Shown here: positions 35,829 through 44,633 of the stretch, in pieces
How positions within the stretch are numbered: position 1 is the first letter of the stretch
Layout: each line of letters begins with the position of its first letter
NCBI GenBank assembly: GCA_020633205.1
Contig: JACKEB010000011.1
Span: 186,001-250,000 of the forward strand
Length of the DNA stretch: 64,000 nt
Origin: Polyangiaceae bacterium
GTDB taxonomy: Bacteria > Myxococcota_A > Polyangia > Polyangiales > Polyangiaceae
Direction: 5' to 3'
Made by a program: the position numbers and the translations under genes
Notes under the pieces: generated by a model
Database searches by the model: none
The model's input: only the letters and a program-made list of their open reading frames with translations
Told to the model about the DNA's origin: nothing

Positions 35829-38149
35829 CAGTCTCTCCTCGTCTCTTTCGCGCCGTTTCCTCGGCGCCGTAGGAGCCCCCACGAGAGGAGGCTCATCAGT
35901 CCAATCCAGCTCGTTTGCTGGCTATTTCCCGTGTGTGCGGCGATTGAGCAGCTGCTCGGCTGGGTAGCATCTCCACCCGCGCCTCCGCTCGCTGCGCCTC
36001 CGCTAGCTGCACCCGCGCCTCCGCCGTTTCCGTGAGGCATTCCACCCGCGCCGCCCGTTCCCACTTCACCACCGCCGAGCACGCCGCTCAGGCGAATGGA
36101 GTGGTAGCGCTCTGGCAGGTCCCAGCCCGCGCCATCGCTCCACTGGGGTCCGCTGACCTCCCAGCCAAAGCCGCCGCCTTCGTACGGCCAGCACTTGATG
36201 CCGTCGCGAGAGCGACCGCAGATATCCGCGCGGTTATCTCCGTTGATGTCGCCTAGGCGCAGCGTGCGGTAGTTTTGGGGGAGAGCCCAGCCGTCGGTCT
36301 CCGCGAGCGCCGGGCCCAGCACCCGGCGATCAAAGCCGGTGTCCGTCGCGAGCCAGCAGTCGAGGCCCTGTTCGCTGCGCACACACACGTCGCTCTTTCC
36401 GTCGCCGTCGAGATCGGCCATGCGAATGGAAGCGAGCGCCGTGCGCGTGTCCCAGAGCGGAGCCGGCAACGCGGGGCCATCCAGGCGCTCGGTGAAGCCG
36501 GTGCCGTCGAACAGGTAGCAGCGCAACGCTTCGTTTTCGCGAGCGCACAGGTCGCTGCGCCCGTCGCCGTTGACGTCTGCCAAACGGATGGTGCTCCAGT
36601 TGTGCCAGTCGCTCCAGCCGGCTTCGTCGCTCCAGCCAGGTCCCGCGATGCGCTCGACGAAGCCTGAATCCGTCGCGAGCCAGCACGCCATGCCCTGGGC
36701 CTCACGGGCGCAGACATCGCTCTTGCCGTCGCCGTCCACATCACCGAGGCGCAGCGTGCCGTAGCGATTGACGTCGTCGAAGCCCGCGGCGTCGCTCAGT
36801 GCCGTGAGGATCCGCGCGTCCCCGAAGCTGGTGCCGCGACTCGGGTAGCACGCCAAGCCATCTTTGCCGCGGGCGCAGAGGTCAGCCTTTTCGTCACCGT
36901 CGATGTCGGCGAGGCGCACGGCGCTGAAGTACTCTGTCTTGCCCCAGCCCTTGGCGTCGCTCAGCTCCGGGCCGAGGATGGCGTCTCCAAGCCCGGTGTC
37001 CGTGCCTTGCCAGCAGCGCACGCCTTCCGGCAGGCGCAGGCACACATCGGCGCGGCCGTCTCCGCTCACGTCGCCGACGCGCAAGGTGGAGAACACACCC
37101 GGTGACGCCAAGTCGGCGTCGAACACGTTGACTTCCGGTGTGGGGTCGAAGCGGTTTCCCCGCGAAAGAGCGCACGAGATGCCGCTCTCGCTCAGTGCGC
37201 ACAGGTCAGCGCCGCCGTCGCCGTTGATGTCGCTGTGGTTGCCGCTGTCGAAGAGCGCGGCTTGCCACGCTTCTTCCAGCTCACACACCTGCTCGTCGTC
37301 GGTCTCGCCGTCACAGTCGTTGTCGAGCTCGTCGCAAGCCTCCGTTTGCGGACCGATGGCGCCTTCACACGCGCCCCACTTGCCTGCGTTGCAGGTCTCG
37401 TGGCCCTGCTTGCATTCACCGACGTCGCTCCCGCAGGTGCGCACCAAGTCTTCGTCGATCTTGCCGTCGCAGTCGTCGTCCTTGCCGTTGCACACCTCGG
37501 CGGTTGCGTTTTCATCGACTTGGCCGTCGCAGTCGTCGTCCTTGCCGTTGCACACCTCGGTGTGCGGCGTGCACACGGGGCCGCCGCCGTCCCACCAGGT
37601 TGTGTCCTTGCGCGCGCCAGCCCAGGAGAAGCTCAGGTGCACGTGATCCGTGTGGGGATTGCTGCCGCTGTAGCCAGACCAGCCAGAGGCAGCGCAGCTG
37701 CCGTTTGGCGAACGATAAGCGCTCCAGATCTGGCGGTTCCAGATCATGTACATCACGCCAAAGCGACGGGCGATGGCACAGGCGTTTCCGTGCTGATCCG
37801 TTTTGAGCAGCCAGTCGATCACCGTGTACGCGATGTCGCGCTCGGTGCCGTTGTAGTAGTTGACGCCCCAGTCGAAGGCGCGCCCTTCCTTGTGCTCGCT
37901 GGTGCCGCCGACGCTACAGCCGCGGATGATCCCCAGGTTTCGTGTGCCTGGGTAGGTGTCGAGCAGCAGATCCCGGAAACCAGCGACGCCTGGCTTTTCG
38001 CTTGGATCGCAGGTGGTCTGTCCCACGTACGACGCGAAGCCATCGATGGCCGCACCGAAGCTTGGTGTCGGGGGCTCGGGGGCGGCGTTGGCAATGCTGG
38101 ACCAGACCAGCACAGCCAGCGGGGCTAGCCATGAGGAAGTGAAGCGCAT
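35828..38149 (-). CDS. M15-like peptidase with MopE motifs, FG-GAP repeats and MYXO-CTERM-like tail (copy A)
   Basis: 773 residues. Signal peptide, then an N-terminal domain different from copy B: SEHKEGRAFDWGVN and NPHTDHVHLSF keep the His-Asp-His metal pattern of M15-like peptidases, but the surrounding fold reads as another subgroup (ARB_07466-like). MopE motifs (EVCNGKDDDCDG), then the same FG-GAP region as copy B. The tail (SCSIAAHTGNSQQ, hydrophobic helix, LRRRGN) is a MYXO-CTERM variant with one Cys. First gene of the four-gene operon 38149 to 30346. Confidence 0.85.
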   Translation of the reverse strand: MRFTSSWLAPLAVLVWSSIANAAPEPPTPSFGAAIDGFASYVGQTTCDPSEKPGVAGFRDLLLDTYPGTRNLGIIRGCSVGGTSEHKEGRAFDWGVNYYNGTERDIAYTVIDWLLKTDQHGNACAIARRFGVMYMIWNRQIWSAYRSPNGSCAASGWSGYSGSNPHTDHVHLSFSWAGARKDTTWWDGGGPVCTPHTEVCNGKDDDCDGQVDENATAEVCNGKDDDCDGKIDEDLVRTCGSDVGECKQGHETCNAGKWGACEGAIGPQTEACDELDNDCDGETDDEQVCELEEAWQAALFDSGNHSDINGDGGADLCALSESGISCALSRGNRFDPTPEVNVFDADLASPGVFSTLRVGDVSGDGRADVCLRLPEGVRCWQGTDTGLGDAILGPELSDAKGWGKTEYFSAVRLADIDGDEKADLCARGKDGLACYPSRGTSFGDARILTALSDAAGFDDVNRYGTLRLGDVDGDGKSDVCAREAQGMACWLATDSGFVERIAGPGWSDEAGWSDWHNWSTIRLADVNGDGRSDLCARENEALRCYLFDGTGFTERLDGPALPAPLWDTRTALASIRMADLDGDGKSDVCVRSEQGLDCWLATDTGFDRRVLGPALAETDGWALPQNYRTLRLGDINGDNRADICGRSRDGIKCWPYEGGGFGWEVSGPQWSDGAGWDLPERYHSIRLSGVLGGGEVGTGGAGGMPHGNGGGAGAASGGAASGGAGGDATQPSSCSIAAHTGNSQQTSWIGLMSLLSWGLLRRRGNGAKETRRD
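36050..37004. repeat. Near-identical duplicated block (pairs with 32073-33027)
   Basis: Partner of the block at 32073-33027. Beyond 37004 the two copies diverge for about 110 bp and then become almost identical again for about 150 bp, a mosaic pattern. Confidence 0.9.
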
Positions 38150-38338
38150 GGGGGGAACGCCTCACCACTGCAGCCCCCGTGCCACTGCGCGGTATGTTGC
38201 TGACGCGATGCGGTTCAACCGTTTGGCGGAGCGCTCGCCCAGGGACTATTTCCGCACGAAATCGCCGGACGCCGCGCCTCTCCCCCAGGAAAAAGCCTAC
38301 AGAAACCGCCAGTTTTCTTTGCGCAGGCCCAGCTTGAG

Positions 38339-38355
38339 TTGCACAAGTTGTGCAA
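38339..38355. promoter_or_regulatory. 17-bp perfect palindrome TTGCACAAGTTGTGCAA
   Basis: Eight-base arms around a single G. It lies 5 bp after the stop codon of the hydrolase gene, so it could be a regulator site or part of an RNA stem; no T-run follows on the hydrolase strand. No regulator can be assigned. Confidence 0.5.
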
Positions 38356-38360
38356 TCTCA

Positions 38361-39254
38361 TCAGTTGGTTGTGCAAGCGGCTTGCGCAGCATCCGTGGCT
38401 TCGATTGCGCGGACTGCGTCAGCCAACGCCTGGGGATCGTCTTCGGGGACGAAGGCCATGGCTTGTGGCAAACGCACCAGCACCGCGCCCTGCACGTCAC
38501 GCTGGAGGCGCTCCGCGAGCTGGACGGAGAAGAAGGGATCCGCGGTGCCCCACACGAGCCGCAGGGGTAACGGTTTTGCCGCGAGGATACGCGCAGCCTC
38601 CAGGGTCTGACGGGGACTGAAAGCGCCGCAGAGCTTCGCCGTGTCACGAGCGATCTTTGGATCGCTCAGCGGTTCGCAGTAGCTCTTGACCAGCGCGTCC
38701 GGGATACGGTCCTGGCTGAGCCGCCCAAAGGTCAGCGGCCCGTGGCGGAGCGCCTTCGAGCGCTGGAGCAGCCAGCTCGTCAGTCGCAGGAGCGCTTGGC
38801 TGCGTCCCACGACTCCAAGGTATGCAAACTCCTTGGGTGGAAACACCTCGTAGGCGTCGCAGTTCGCCAGCACCAGGCGCGCGACCACGTCGCGATGATG
38901 GGCAGCGACCATCTGTGAGATGGCGCCGCCGCTGTCGTTCCCGAGCAACGTCACCGGTCCAAGTCGCAGCTCACGGATCAGCTCGGCCACTCGCCGCGCG
39001 AGGTCGAGCGGAGTGTTGCTCGAGCTCTCGGGGAGCGGAACCCGATGCGCGCCGAGCTGCAGCAGCGGCACGATCACACGGTGGTTCTGGCTCAAGAGCG
39101 GCACCAGCTTGCGGTAGTGGCGCGTGTCCGTGAGGAAGGGATGCACCAACACCACGGCCGGGCCGCTGCCTTCATCGAGGTATTCGAGCTCTCCGTCGGA
39201 GAGCCGCACACGGTTGAGGTTCTGGTCCAGCGAGGTGTTCGTGTCGTGAGTCAT
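38361..39254 (-). CDS. Alpha/beta-hydrolase fold protein, catalytic His not seen
   Basis: 297 residues from ATG 39254; a GTG at 39290 is in frame but sits on the palindrome. Fold features are clear: GPAVVLVHPFLTDTRHYRKLVPLL, nucleophile elbow LLGNDSGGAISQM, acid segment LVWGTADPFF. Where the family normally has GH-F-x-EDxP near the end, this protein has QAMAFVPEDDP, so the catalytic His appears to be replaced. It may be a pseudoenzyme or use another residue. It diverges from an XRE-type regulator, with an operator-like palindrome between them. Confidence 0.8.
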   Translation of the reverse strand: MTHDTNTSLDQNLNRVRLSDGELEYLDEGSGPAVVLVHPFLTDTRHYRKLVPLLSQNHRVIVPLLQLGAHRVPLPESSSNTPLDLARRVAELIRELRLGPVTLLGNDSGGAISQMVAAHHRDVVARLVLANCDAYEVFPPKEFAYLGVVGRSQALLRLTSWLLQRSKALRHGPLTFGRLSQDRIPDALVKSYCEPLSDPKIARDTAKLCGAFSPRQTLEAARILAAKPLPLRLVWGTADPFFSVQLAERLQRDVQGAVLVRLPQAMAFVPEDDPQALADAVRAIEATDAAQAACTTN

Positions 39255-39290
39255 GTGCTGGAGCCTGGGCTGCTTGGCTTCCAACGACAC

Positions 39291-39305
39291 TTACCTGGCA
39301 GGTAA
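39291..39305. promoter_or_regulatory. Operator-like palindrome TTACCTGGCAGGTAA
   Basis: A perfect inverted repeat (7-1-7) lies in the divergent region between the hydrolase (start 39254) and the XRE regulator (start 39360). Position and symmetry suit a repressor site, possibly for that regulator. Confidence 0.6.
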
Positions 39306-39334
39306 GCAAATCACTGGCGTAGGCGCTCTACACG

Positions 39335-39355
39335 GGTTTGGGTTTGGGGGAGAGG
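39335..39355 (+). repeat. Dispersed G-rich motif copy
   Basis: GGGTTTGGGTTTGGGGGAGAGG; here its GAGAGG end also serves as the ribosome-binding site of the gene at 39360. Confidence 0.6.
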
Positions 39356-39359
39356 TAAG

Positions 39360-40250
39360 ATGGGAGGCGTGGAACGAGCCGCTTTTGGGCAGATGTTGCG
39401 CTATTGGCGCCAACACCGACGGATGAGTCAGCTGGAGCTCTCGGGGCTTGCAGGCATTAGCGGGCGCCATTTGAGCTTCCTCGAGACGGGGCGCTCGAGC
39501 CCCAGCCGGGAGATGGTGCTCGGCTTGGCGGAGGCGATGGACCTGCCGCTCCGGGAACACAACGCCCTGCTGGATGCGGCCGGTTTTTCCGCGCGGTACT
39601 CTGAACTGGACTTCGGCTCGCCGGAGCTCACCCAGGTGCGCCGCATGCTGGAGATCGTGCTCGAGCGCCAGGAGCCGTACCCCGTCGTGGTGCTCGACAG
39701 GCACTGGAATGTGCTGATGAGCAATCAAGCCGCCATGCGTATGGTCGGCTTGTTACTCCCGGCGGAAACGATTTTACAGATGGCCAGCGGCAAGCCGCTC
39801 AACCTGGTGCACACCATCTTCGCTCACGCAGGCCTCAAGGAGTCGATCGAGAACTGGGAGGCCGTCGCGCACGCAACGGTGCTGCGCCTCTCGCGGGAAG
39901 CTGCAGCGAAGGACGACAAGCAGCTGAAGCAGCTCTTGCAGTCGGTGCTCAGCATGCCTGGAGTGCCTCCGGCCTGGCGCGTGCTCGACCTGGGCGCGGC
40001 GACGAATCCGTTCATCCCCCTGGTGCTGAGCCGCGGCGAGCTGAGGTTGAATCTGTTCACCACCTTGAGCGCCATCGGTACGCCGCTGGACGTGACCCTA
40101 CAGGAGCTCAGCCTCGAGACGTATTTCCCCGCGGATGATGAGACGGAGCTCGCCCTGGAGCGCCTGGCAGAGGGCTGGCAGCCGGATTTGAACGCCGAGG
40201 CTGCGCTGAACGCCGAGGCCCCGCTGAACGCGCGCTCGAAGGTCGGCTGA
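39360..40250 (+). CDS. XRE-family regulator with MmyB-like ligand domain
   Basis: 296 residues from ATG 39360, with GAGAGG about 5 nt before it. An N-terminal helix-turn-helix (MLRYWRQHRRMSQLELSGLAGISGRHLSFLETGRSSPSREMV) is followed by an MmyB-like domain (PYPVVVLDRHWNVLMSNQAAMRMV) thought to bind small ligands, often fatty-acid-like. The C-terminus has an Ala/Asn/Glu repeat (NAEAALNAEAPLNA). It probably controls itself and the divergent hydrolase through the palindrome at 39291. Typical length for the family. Confidence 0.85.
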   Translation: MGGVERAAFGQMLRYWRQHRRMSQLELSGLAGISGRHLSFLETGRSSPSREMVLGLAEAMDLPLREHNALLDAAGFSARYSELDFGSPELTQVRRMLEIVLERQEPYPVVVLDRHWNVLMSNQAAMRMVGLLLPAETILQMASGKPLNLVHTIFAHAGLKESIENWEAVAHATVLRLSREAAAKDDKQLKQLLQSVLSMPGVPPAWRVLDLGAATNPFIPLVLSRGELRLNLFTTLSAIGTPLDVTLQELSLETYFPADDETELALERLAEGWQPDLNAEAALNAEAPLNARSKVG

Positions 40251-40308
40251 CGCGTTTCCGCCATGAGCGGTTGACCGGGAGTGGATAGGTTTCCGCCATG
40301 GAACCGAG

Positions 40309-41568
40309 GTGGGACGCGCCTTGCCCAGCGCCCGGCGGTCGCTACACTCGGCGCGTTTGGCCATCGTGAACGCTCCCGTTGCCGCGCCTCCAAGCGGCGC
40401 GCCGATCTCCGCCTCCAGGGCGGCGACCTTGTTGCGCGTGTACTACGTGGCTGTCTTCGCGGCGCTCGGCGTGTTCGTGCCGTTTTTCCCCAGCTGGCTC
40501 GAGGCGCGCGGGATCCGCGGCTGGGAGCTCGGGTTGGTGACCGGAGTGATCCCCCTGGCGAGCTTCTTTGGGCCGCTGGCGTTTGGCTACATCGCGGATC
40601 GCTACGCGCTCCGCGCGGCGATCATCCGCGTCGCCTGCGGGGGCGCGGTCTTGTGCATTGGTGTGCTCGGCCTGATGGGTGGTCTCGGGCTGCCGGTGAG
40701 TCTCGTCACGGTGCTCTTGTTGATCGCCGCGTTTGCCTTCTTTCGCTCGCCCCTGGTGATGGTGGCTGATGTGTCGGCGATGGAGACGCCGAGCAACTAT
40801 GGGCGGCTCAGGCTATGGGGGTCGCTCGGGTTCATGGCGATGGCACTCATCGCTGGTCAGCTGCTCGAGGTGAAGAGCGCGACGGGGCTGCCGCTCTTCG
40901 TCGGGCTCAGCTTGTTTGCTGCGTTCCTCACGGCGTGGTTCATGCCTGCTCGTGCGGCGCGGCCCGCCGGGCCGGTGTACGACGGCGTGAAGGAGCTGCT
41001 CAGCGCTCGCCGCTTCCGCTTGTTCTTGCTGGTGACCTTCTTCTGGTTTGCGTCCCACTCGGGCTACGACCTGGTGATTGGTCGGCACCTTCGAGATCTC
41101 GGCGGCACGGGTTCCCATGTGGGAATTGCGTGGGGTATCGGCGTCACCGCGGAGATTGTCCTGATGGCGTTCTCTGCGCCGCTGTTCAGGCGCTACTCCG
41201 CGGGCGCTTTGTTCAGCGTGGGCCTGTTCGGCACCATGCTGCGTTGGCTTTTGCTCGCTGCCGCGCCGAGCCTCGGCTTGGCGCTGGTGCTGCAGCCGCT
41301 CCACGCGATCTCTTTTGGCCTGACATGGTTGTCAGCCCTGGCTGTGATCCAGGAGCAAGCGCCCCAGAGCGCCCGGGCGACGGCTCAAGGTGCGTTCAGT
41401 ACGGCGTCGGCGCTGGGTGGCAGCAGCGGCGCGCTGTTGTGGGGCACCCTGTACGAGGCGCAGGGCGGGCGCGCCGTGTTCTTGGTCGCTGCGGGTATCG
41501 CGCTTCTCGGCGCGCTCACCACGTTGCGCCTGGTTGGACTGATGCGCGGGGCTCGCGCGGCAGCCTGA
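40309..41568 (+). CDS. MFS transporter (LacY/nucleoside-permease-like)
   Basis: About 400-419 residues with roughly 12 hydrophobic helices; the first begins LLRVYYVAVFAALGVFVPFFPSWL, and a later GTG (about 40366) could be the true start. The MFS loop motif between helices 2 and 3 reads GYIADRYALRAAI, and GRLRLWGSLGFMAMAL resembles the sugar/3-phenylpropionate-type (MFS_1-like) subgroup. It would move a small organic solute with protons. No linked catabolic gene identifies the substrate. Confidence 0.85.
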   Translation: MGRALPSARRSLHSARLAIVNAPVAAPPSGAPISASRAATLLRVYYVAVFAALGVFVPFFPSWLEARGIRGWELGLVTGVIPLASFFGPLAFGYIADRYALRAAIIRVACGGAVLCIGVLGLMGGLGLPVSLVTVLLLIAAFAFFRSPLVMVADVSAMETPSNYGRLRLWGSLGFMAMALIAGQLLEVKSATGLPLFVGLSLFAAFLTAWFMPARAARPAGPVYDGVKELLSARRFRLFLLVTFFWFASHSGYDLVIGRHLRDLGGTGSHVGIAWGIGVTAEIVLMAFSAPLFRRYSAGALFSVGLFGTMLRWLLLAAAPSLGLALVLQPLHAISFGLTWLSALAVIQEQAPQSARATAQGAFSTASALGGSSGALLWGTLYEAQGGRAVFLVAAGIALLGALTTLRLVGLMRGARAAA

Positions 41569-41707
41569 GTCTGTTTCCTCGCGGTCGGATGCGAGTGAAG
41601 CTATAGGCAAGGCGGCACGCTTCGTGCTTAGCTCAGCGGAGTTGCGCACCCACAGCGCCCAAAGTCGCGCGGTTGGGTCAGCCCTGTGGCCCAGGGCAAC
41701 ACGAGGA

Positions 41708-42511
41708 ATGATGTCATACGGCTACACCTGGATTGCCCGCCGCGCGTTTGCGGCACTGATTGCCGCCACGGCGTTCGCTGGTTCCAGCGCAGTGCAGGCT
41801 CAAGAGCCAGGGGTGGTTGTGCCTCCGCCTCCGCCTCCGCCCCCACCTCCGCCTCCGACCAATGGTGGTTGGGGAGGCTCCGGCGGTGCGCCGGGCTGGG
41901 GAAGTGCGGCGCCCGGCACCCCGGCTCCAGCAGGCCCCGTAGGTCCCGTCGATGCGCGAGCCGGCTTGGTGAAGGTGACGCTGGAGTCTGCTGAACCCGG
42001 CGTGCGCGTCGAGCTACACTATCGCCGCGCGGATCCAGAAAACTCCCAGCCCATCGTCTCCTGTATCGATCGTTGCAGCACCTACGTGAAGCCCGGGCGC
42101 TACAAGTTCTACACCGTGGGGGACGACTCCTTCCTGTCCGGCTCCCGGGTGATCGACATTCAAGACGACGTCACCATCGTGATCGATCCCGACACCACGC
42201 AGCATCGCACCGTCGGTTTGGTGCTGGGTGTCGGCGGCATCATCGGCATGGGCGTCGGCCTCTCCTTGTTGCTCAACGGCGCGGTCAGCGGCAACGACAG
42301 CAAAGCGGAGGCCGGTGCTTGGGTGTTCCTCGGTTCGCTTGCGGCCGTGCCCATTGGCTGGGTGATGTTCGGCACCTCGTTCAAGCCGGAGTGGTCAGAG
42401 CACTACGACGGCGACAAGGACGCGAAGAGCAAGCCCCCAGAGCCGCAGTGGAACGTCGGCTTCGCCCCCACCCAGGGCGGCGGCATGCTGGGGGCGAGCC
42501 TGACGTTCTAG
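41708..42511 (+). CDS. Secreted proline-run membrane protein
   Basis: About 267 residues from ATG 41708 (or 41711). Signal peptide (AFAALIAATAFAGSSAVQA), a 12-proline run, a Gly/Trp linker, then a beta-rich part (VKVTLESAEPGVRVELHYRR, CIDRCSTYVKPGRYKFYTVG) that resembles PEGA/carboxypeptidase-regulatory-like folds, then two hydrophobic helices (TVGLVLGVGGIIGMGVGLSLLL and AWVFLGSLAAVPIGWVMFG). It ends GGGMLGASLTF. Not assigned to a family; an envelope protein is likely. Confidence 0.65.
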   Translation: MMSYGYTWIARRAFAALIAATAFAGSSAVQAQEPGVVVPPPPPPPPPPPPTNGGWGGSGGAPGWGSAAPGTPAPAGPVGPVDARAGLVKVTLESAEPGVRVELHYRRADPENSQPIVSCIDRCSTYVKPGRYKFYTVGDDSFLSGSRVIDIQDDVTIVIDPDTTQHRTVGLVLGVGGIIGMGVGLSLLLNGAVSGNDSKAEAGAWVFLGSLAAVPIGWVMFGTSFKPEWSEHYDGDKDAKSKPPEPQWNVGFAPTQGGGMLGASLTF

Positions 42512-42521
42512 CGCCACGAGG

Positions 42522-43721
42522 TCACTGGTAGTCGGGCAAGTCGAAGTCGTCGCGGATGGAGCGCCCGGCGACCAGCTTGGTGAGAAATGGATAAGACGCG
42601 AGAGCGATCCCCCAGTCGCGGACCTTGATTGCGAACTTCGACTGGGGCGCGAAGAAGGAGGCCATCTTCAGCGCCGAGTGTTGCTTCTCCTCGAGGAAGC
42701 CTTTGAGCTTGTGTTCGTATTCCGCGAAGGCCTTGGCGAAGTCACCGTTGGCTCGCTGGAGCTCGCCGGCGAGCACATAGGCCTCAGTCATCGCCAAGCC
42801 GGTGCCCTCCCCTGCGAGCAAGCTGGCACAAGCCGCGGCGTCGCCGATCAATGCCGCACGACCTTGGGTCCAGTGATCCAAATGGATCTGGCTGACGCTG
42901 TCGAAGTACACGTCGTCGCACGCGGCGAGGCACTGCAAGATCTCCGGCATCTCCCACTCCACGTCCGCGTAGATCTGGCGTAGCGCCTGCTTCACCTCAC
43001 TGGGTTTGATCTCACTGGGCTTGACCTTGCTCGGCTTGAATCGATCTGGGAGCAATTCCGAGCGGAAAGTTAGCAGGAAGAGCGTTTGGTCGTCGCGCAG
43101 GCTGACCCGGGCGACCTGCTTCTGCAGCACGGTGTGGGACACATACGTGAGTTCGTCGCGCCGTGGGTAGCCAGCGACGCGAAACGCTGCGACGTGAACG
43201 CCGAGGGGCTTCTCGCAGTCGGTGTTACCGAACATCAGTCGCCGAATGTGGGAGTGCAGCCCGTCGGCACCGATCACCAAATCGAAGTCACGGGTCGTAC
43301 CGTCCGACAGCATCGCGCTGACTCCGCTGTCCGCCTCTTGGAGCTCGACGATGAAGGTGCCGAAGTGGGACTCGATGCCTTCACAAGCGCCATACACCAG
43401 CGCTGCCAAGTCGCCGCGCGCGATCGTCGTGAAGCGCCCGCCAACCAGCTCACGCATGGCATCGAGTCCCATGCCCGATGTCTCCTCCCCCCCTGCGTCC
43501 ACCAGGCTCAAGCGGTCCATCGCGTAGCCCTTGGCTTGCAGCTGTGCTTCGAGTCCCATGCGGCGCGCGACTTCGTAGCCGACGCCCCAAAAGTCGATGA
43601 TGTAGCCGCCAGTGCGTAGCGCGGGTGCGCTCTCGAAGAGCACCGGCTCGTGACCATAGTGGCGCAGCCAATAGGCAAGCGTCGGACCCGCGACTCCCGT
43701 TCCGTTGATTGCGATTCGCAT
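42522..43721 (-). CDS. FAD-dependent aromatic-ring/drug monooxygenase
   Basis: 399 residues from ATG 43721 (an upstream in-frame start at 43763 adds a basic tail). Rossmann start MRIAINGTGVAGPTLAYWLRHYG (GxGxxG type), the DG motif VIGADGLHSHIRRLMFG, and the GD motif ALIGDAAACASLLAGEGTGLAM. This is the PHBH-fold group A flavoprotein family that includes Tet(X)-like enzymes; it would hydroxylate an aromatic compound with NAD(P)H and O2. It lies 75 bp downstream of a TetR-family gene on the same strand and is probably induced by its own substrate through that repressor. Confidence 0.9.
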   Translation of the reverse strand: MRIAINGTGVAGPTLAYWLRHYGHEPVLFESAPALRTGGYIIDFWGVGYEVARRMGLEAQLQAKGYAMDRLSLVDAGGEETSGMGLDAMRELVGGRFTTIARGDLAALVYGACEGIESHFGTFIVELQEADSGVSAMLSDGTTRDFDLVIGADGLHSHIRRLMFGNTDCEKPLGVHVAAFRVAGYPRRDELTYVSHTVLQKQVARVSLRDDQTLFLLTFRSELLPDRFKPSKVKPSEIKPSEVKQALRQIYADVEWEMPEILQCLAACDDVYFDSVSQIHLDHWTQGRAALIGDAAACASLLAGEGTGLAMTEAYVLAGELQRANGDFAKAFAEYEHKLKGFLEEKQHSALKMASFFAPQSKFAIKVRDWGIALASYPFLTKLVAGRSIRDDFDLPDYQ

Positions 43722-43796
43722 TCTTGCTTTCACTTTCTGTCGGCGTCGCGGGTGGTTGTTCACTCGTGCGCCAGGCGTTTCACACCTGCGCTGCTG

Positions 43797-44423
43797 CTAC
43801 GTTTCCGCAGGGCGCGTTTCAGGTGGCTCGAGCAGTTGCCTGAGCAACCCATAGGTGGCGTAGGAGATCCGCATCACGTCCTCTGCGGGCATTTCCGCGA
43901 AGTGTTCAGCGAACCAGCGATCGGCCCCCATCATCATCCCGGTGGCTGCTTCCGCGAGCAGCCCCAGGGGAAAATCCGTGCGGATTGCTCCAACGTTTTG
44001 CCCCTGCTTGAGCACGTCGCTCACGCCCTCCAGCAAGCGAGCCCGCAAGGCATCGAGCACGCCGCCCTGGTTGGCGTACACGCTCTTGCCAATCTCCGCG
44101 AGCTGCGGCTGCGCGGTGATCCACGTCAGCGCGCGCTGCATCATGGCCTCCAGGCCGCCCCAGTACTCCGCCGCCGAGCTCACCGGGCCGAGCTCACCAA
44201 AGGCGGCCATCGCCTCCTCGGCGATCGCTTCCGTTACCGTGCGGTACAAATCGGCCTTGTCCGCGAAGTAGTAATACATCGCGCCCTTGCTGATGCCGGC
44301 GCGCTCAATCACGCGGTTGAACGACGCGCCTTCATACCCATGCTCGAGCATCTCCGCGCGGGCGGCGCCCAGGAGGTTCTCCCGTTGCTCTGGGTCCAGT
44401 TTGTAGAATCGAGGAAGCGGCAT
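43797..44423 (-). CDS. TetR-family repressor
   Basis: 208 residues. An N-terminal HTH (NLLGAARAEMLEHGYEGASFNRVIERAGISKGAMYYYFADKADLYRTV) shows the TetR signature with the YYYF segment. A C-terminal helical ligand domain of about 140 residues follows. It precedes the FAD monooxygenase gene on the same strand. Twin palindromes at 44451-44461 and 44475-44485 lie 28-62 bp before its start, where an autoregulated operator would be expected. Confidence 0.92.
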   Translation of the reverse strand: MPLPRFYKLDPEQRENLLGAARAEMLEHGYEGASFNRVIERAGISKGAMYYYFADKADLYRTVTEAIAEEAMAAFGELGPVSSAAEYWGGLEAMMQRALTWITAQPQLAEIGKSVYANQGGVLDALRARLLEGVSDVLKQGQNVGAIRTDFPLGLLAEAATGMMMGADRWFAEHFAEMPAEDVMRISYATYGLLRQLLEPPETRPAET

Positions 44424-44450
44424 GGCGGCAGCCTATTGGCGAAGCCGCTC

Positions 44451-44485
44451 GACCTGTGGTCCGACTAGCGTTTAGACCAGTGGTC
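44451..44485. promoter_or_regulatory. Twin TetR operators GACCTGTGGTC and GACCAGTGGTC
   Basis: Two 11-bp palindromes (GACC-NNN-GGTC) differ by one central base and lie 24 bp apart centre to centre, close to two helical turns. They sit just upstream of the TetR gene. Confidence 0.75.
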
Positions 44486-44568
44486 GAACTGTGGGTCTGA
44501 GGATGGCTCCATCCGCCGCGATGTCAACGCAAGCGCCGCAGAAAGTCACGGAAACCCATGAATTGCCC

Positions 44569-44588
44569 CGGTTTTTGGGGGTGAGGTC
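44569..44588 (+). repeat. Dispersed G-rich motif copy
   Basis: GGTTTTTGGGGGTGAGGTCA, a slightly longer T-run than other copies, lies between the TetR gene and the HEAT-like gene cluster. Confidence 0.55.
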
Positions 44589-44633
44589 AGCCGAACAGCG
44601 ACTTCCCCGTCGTGCAAGCGTTGCTCACGGGCG

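Noticed and set aside
32073..37004. Transposon as source of the duplicated block
   Set aside because: No terminal inverted repeats or transposase; block edges lie inside two homologous genes.
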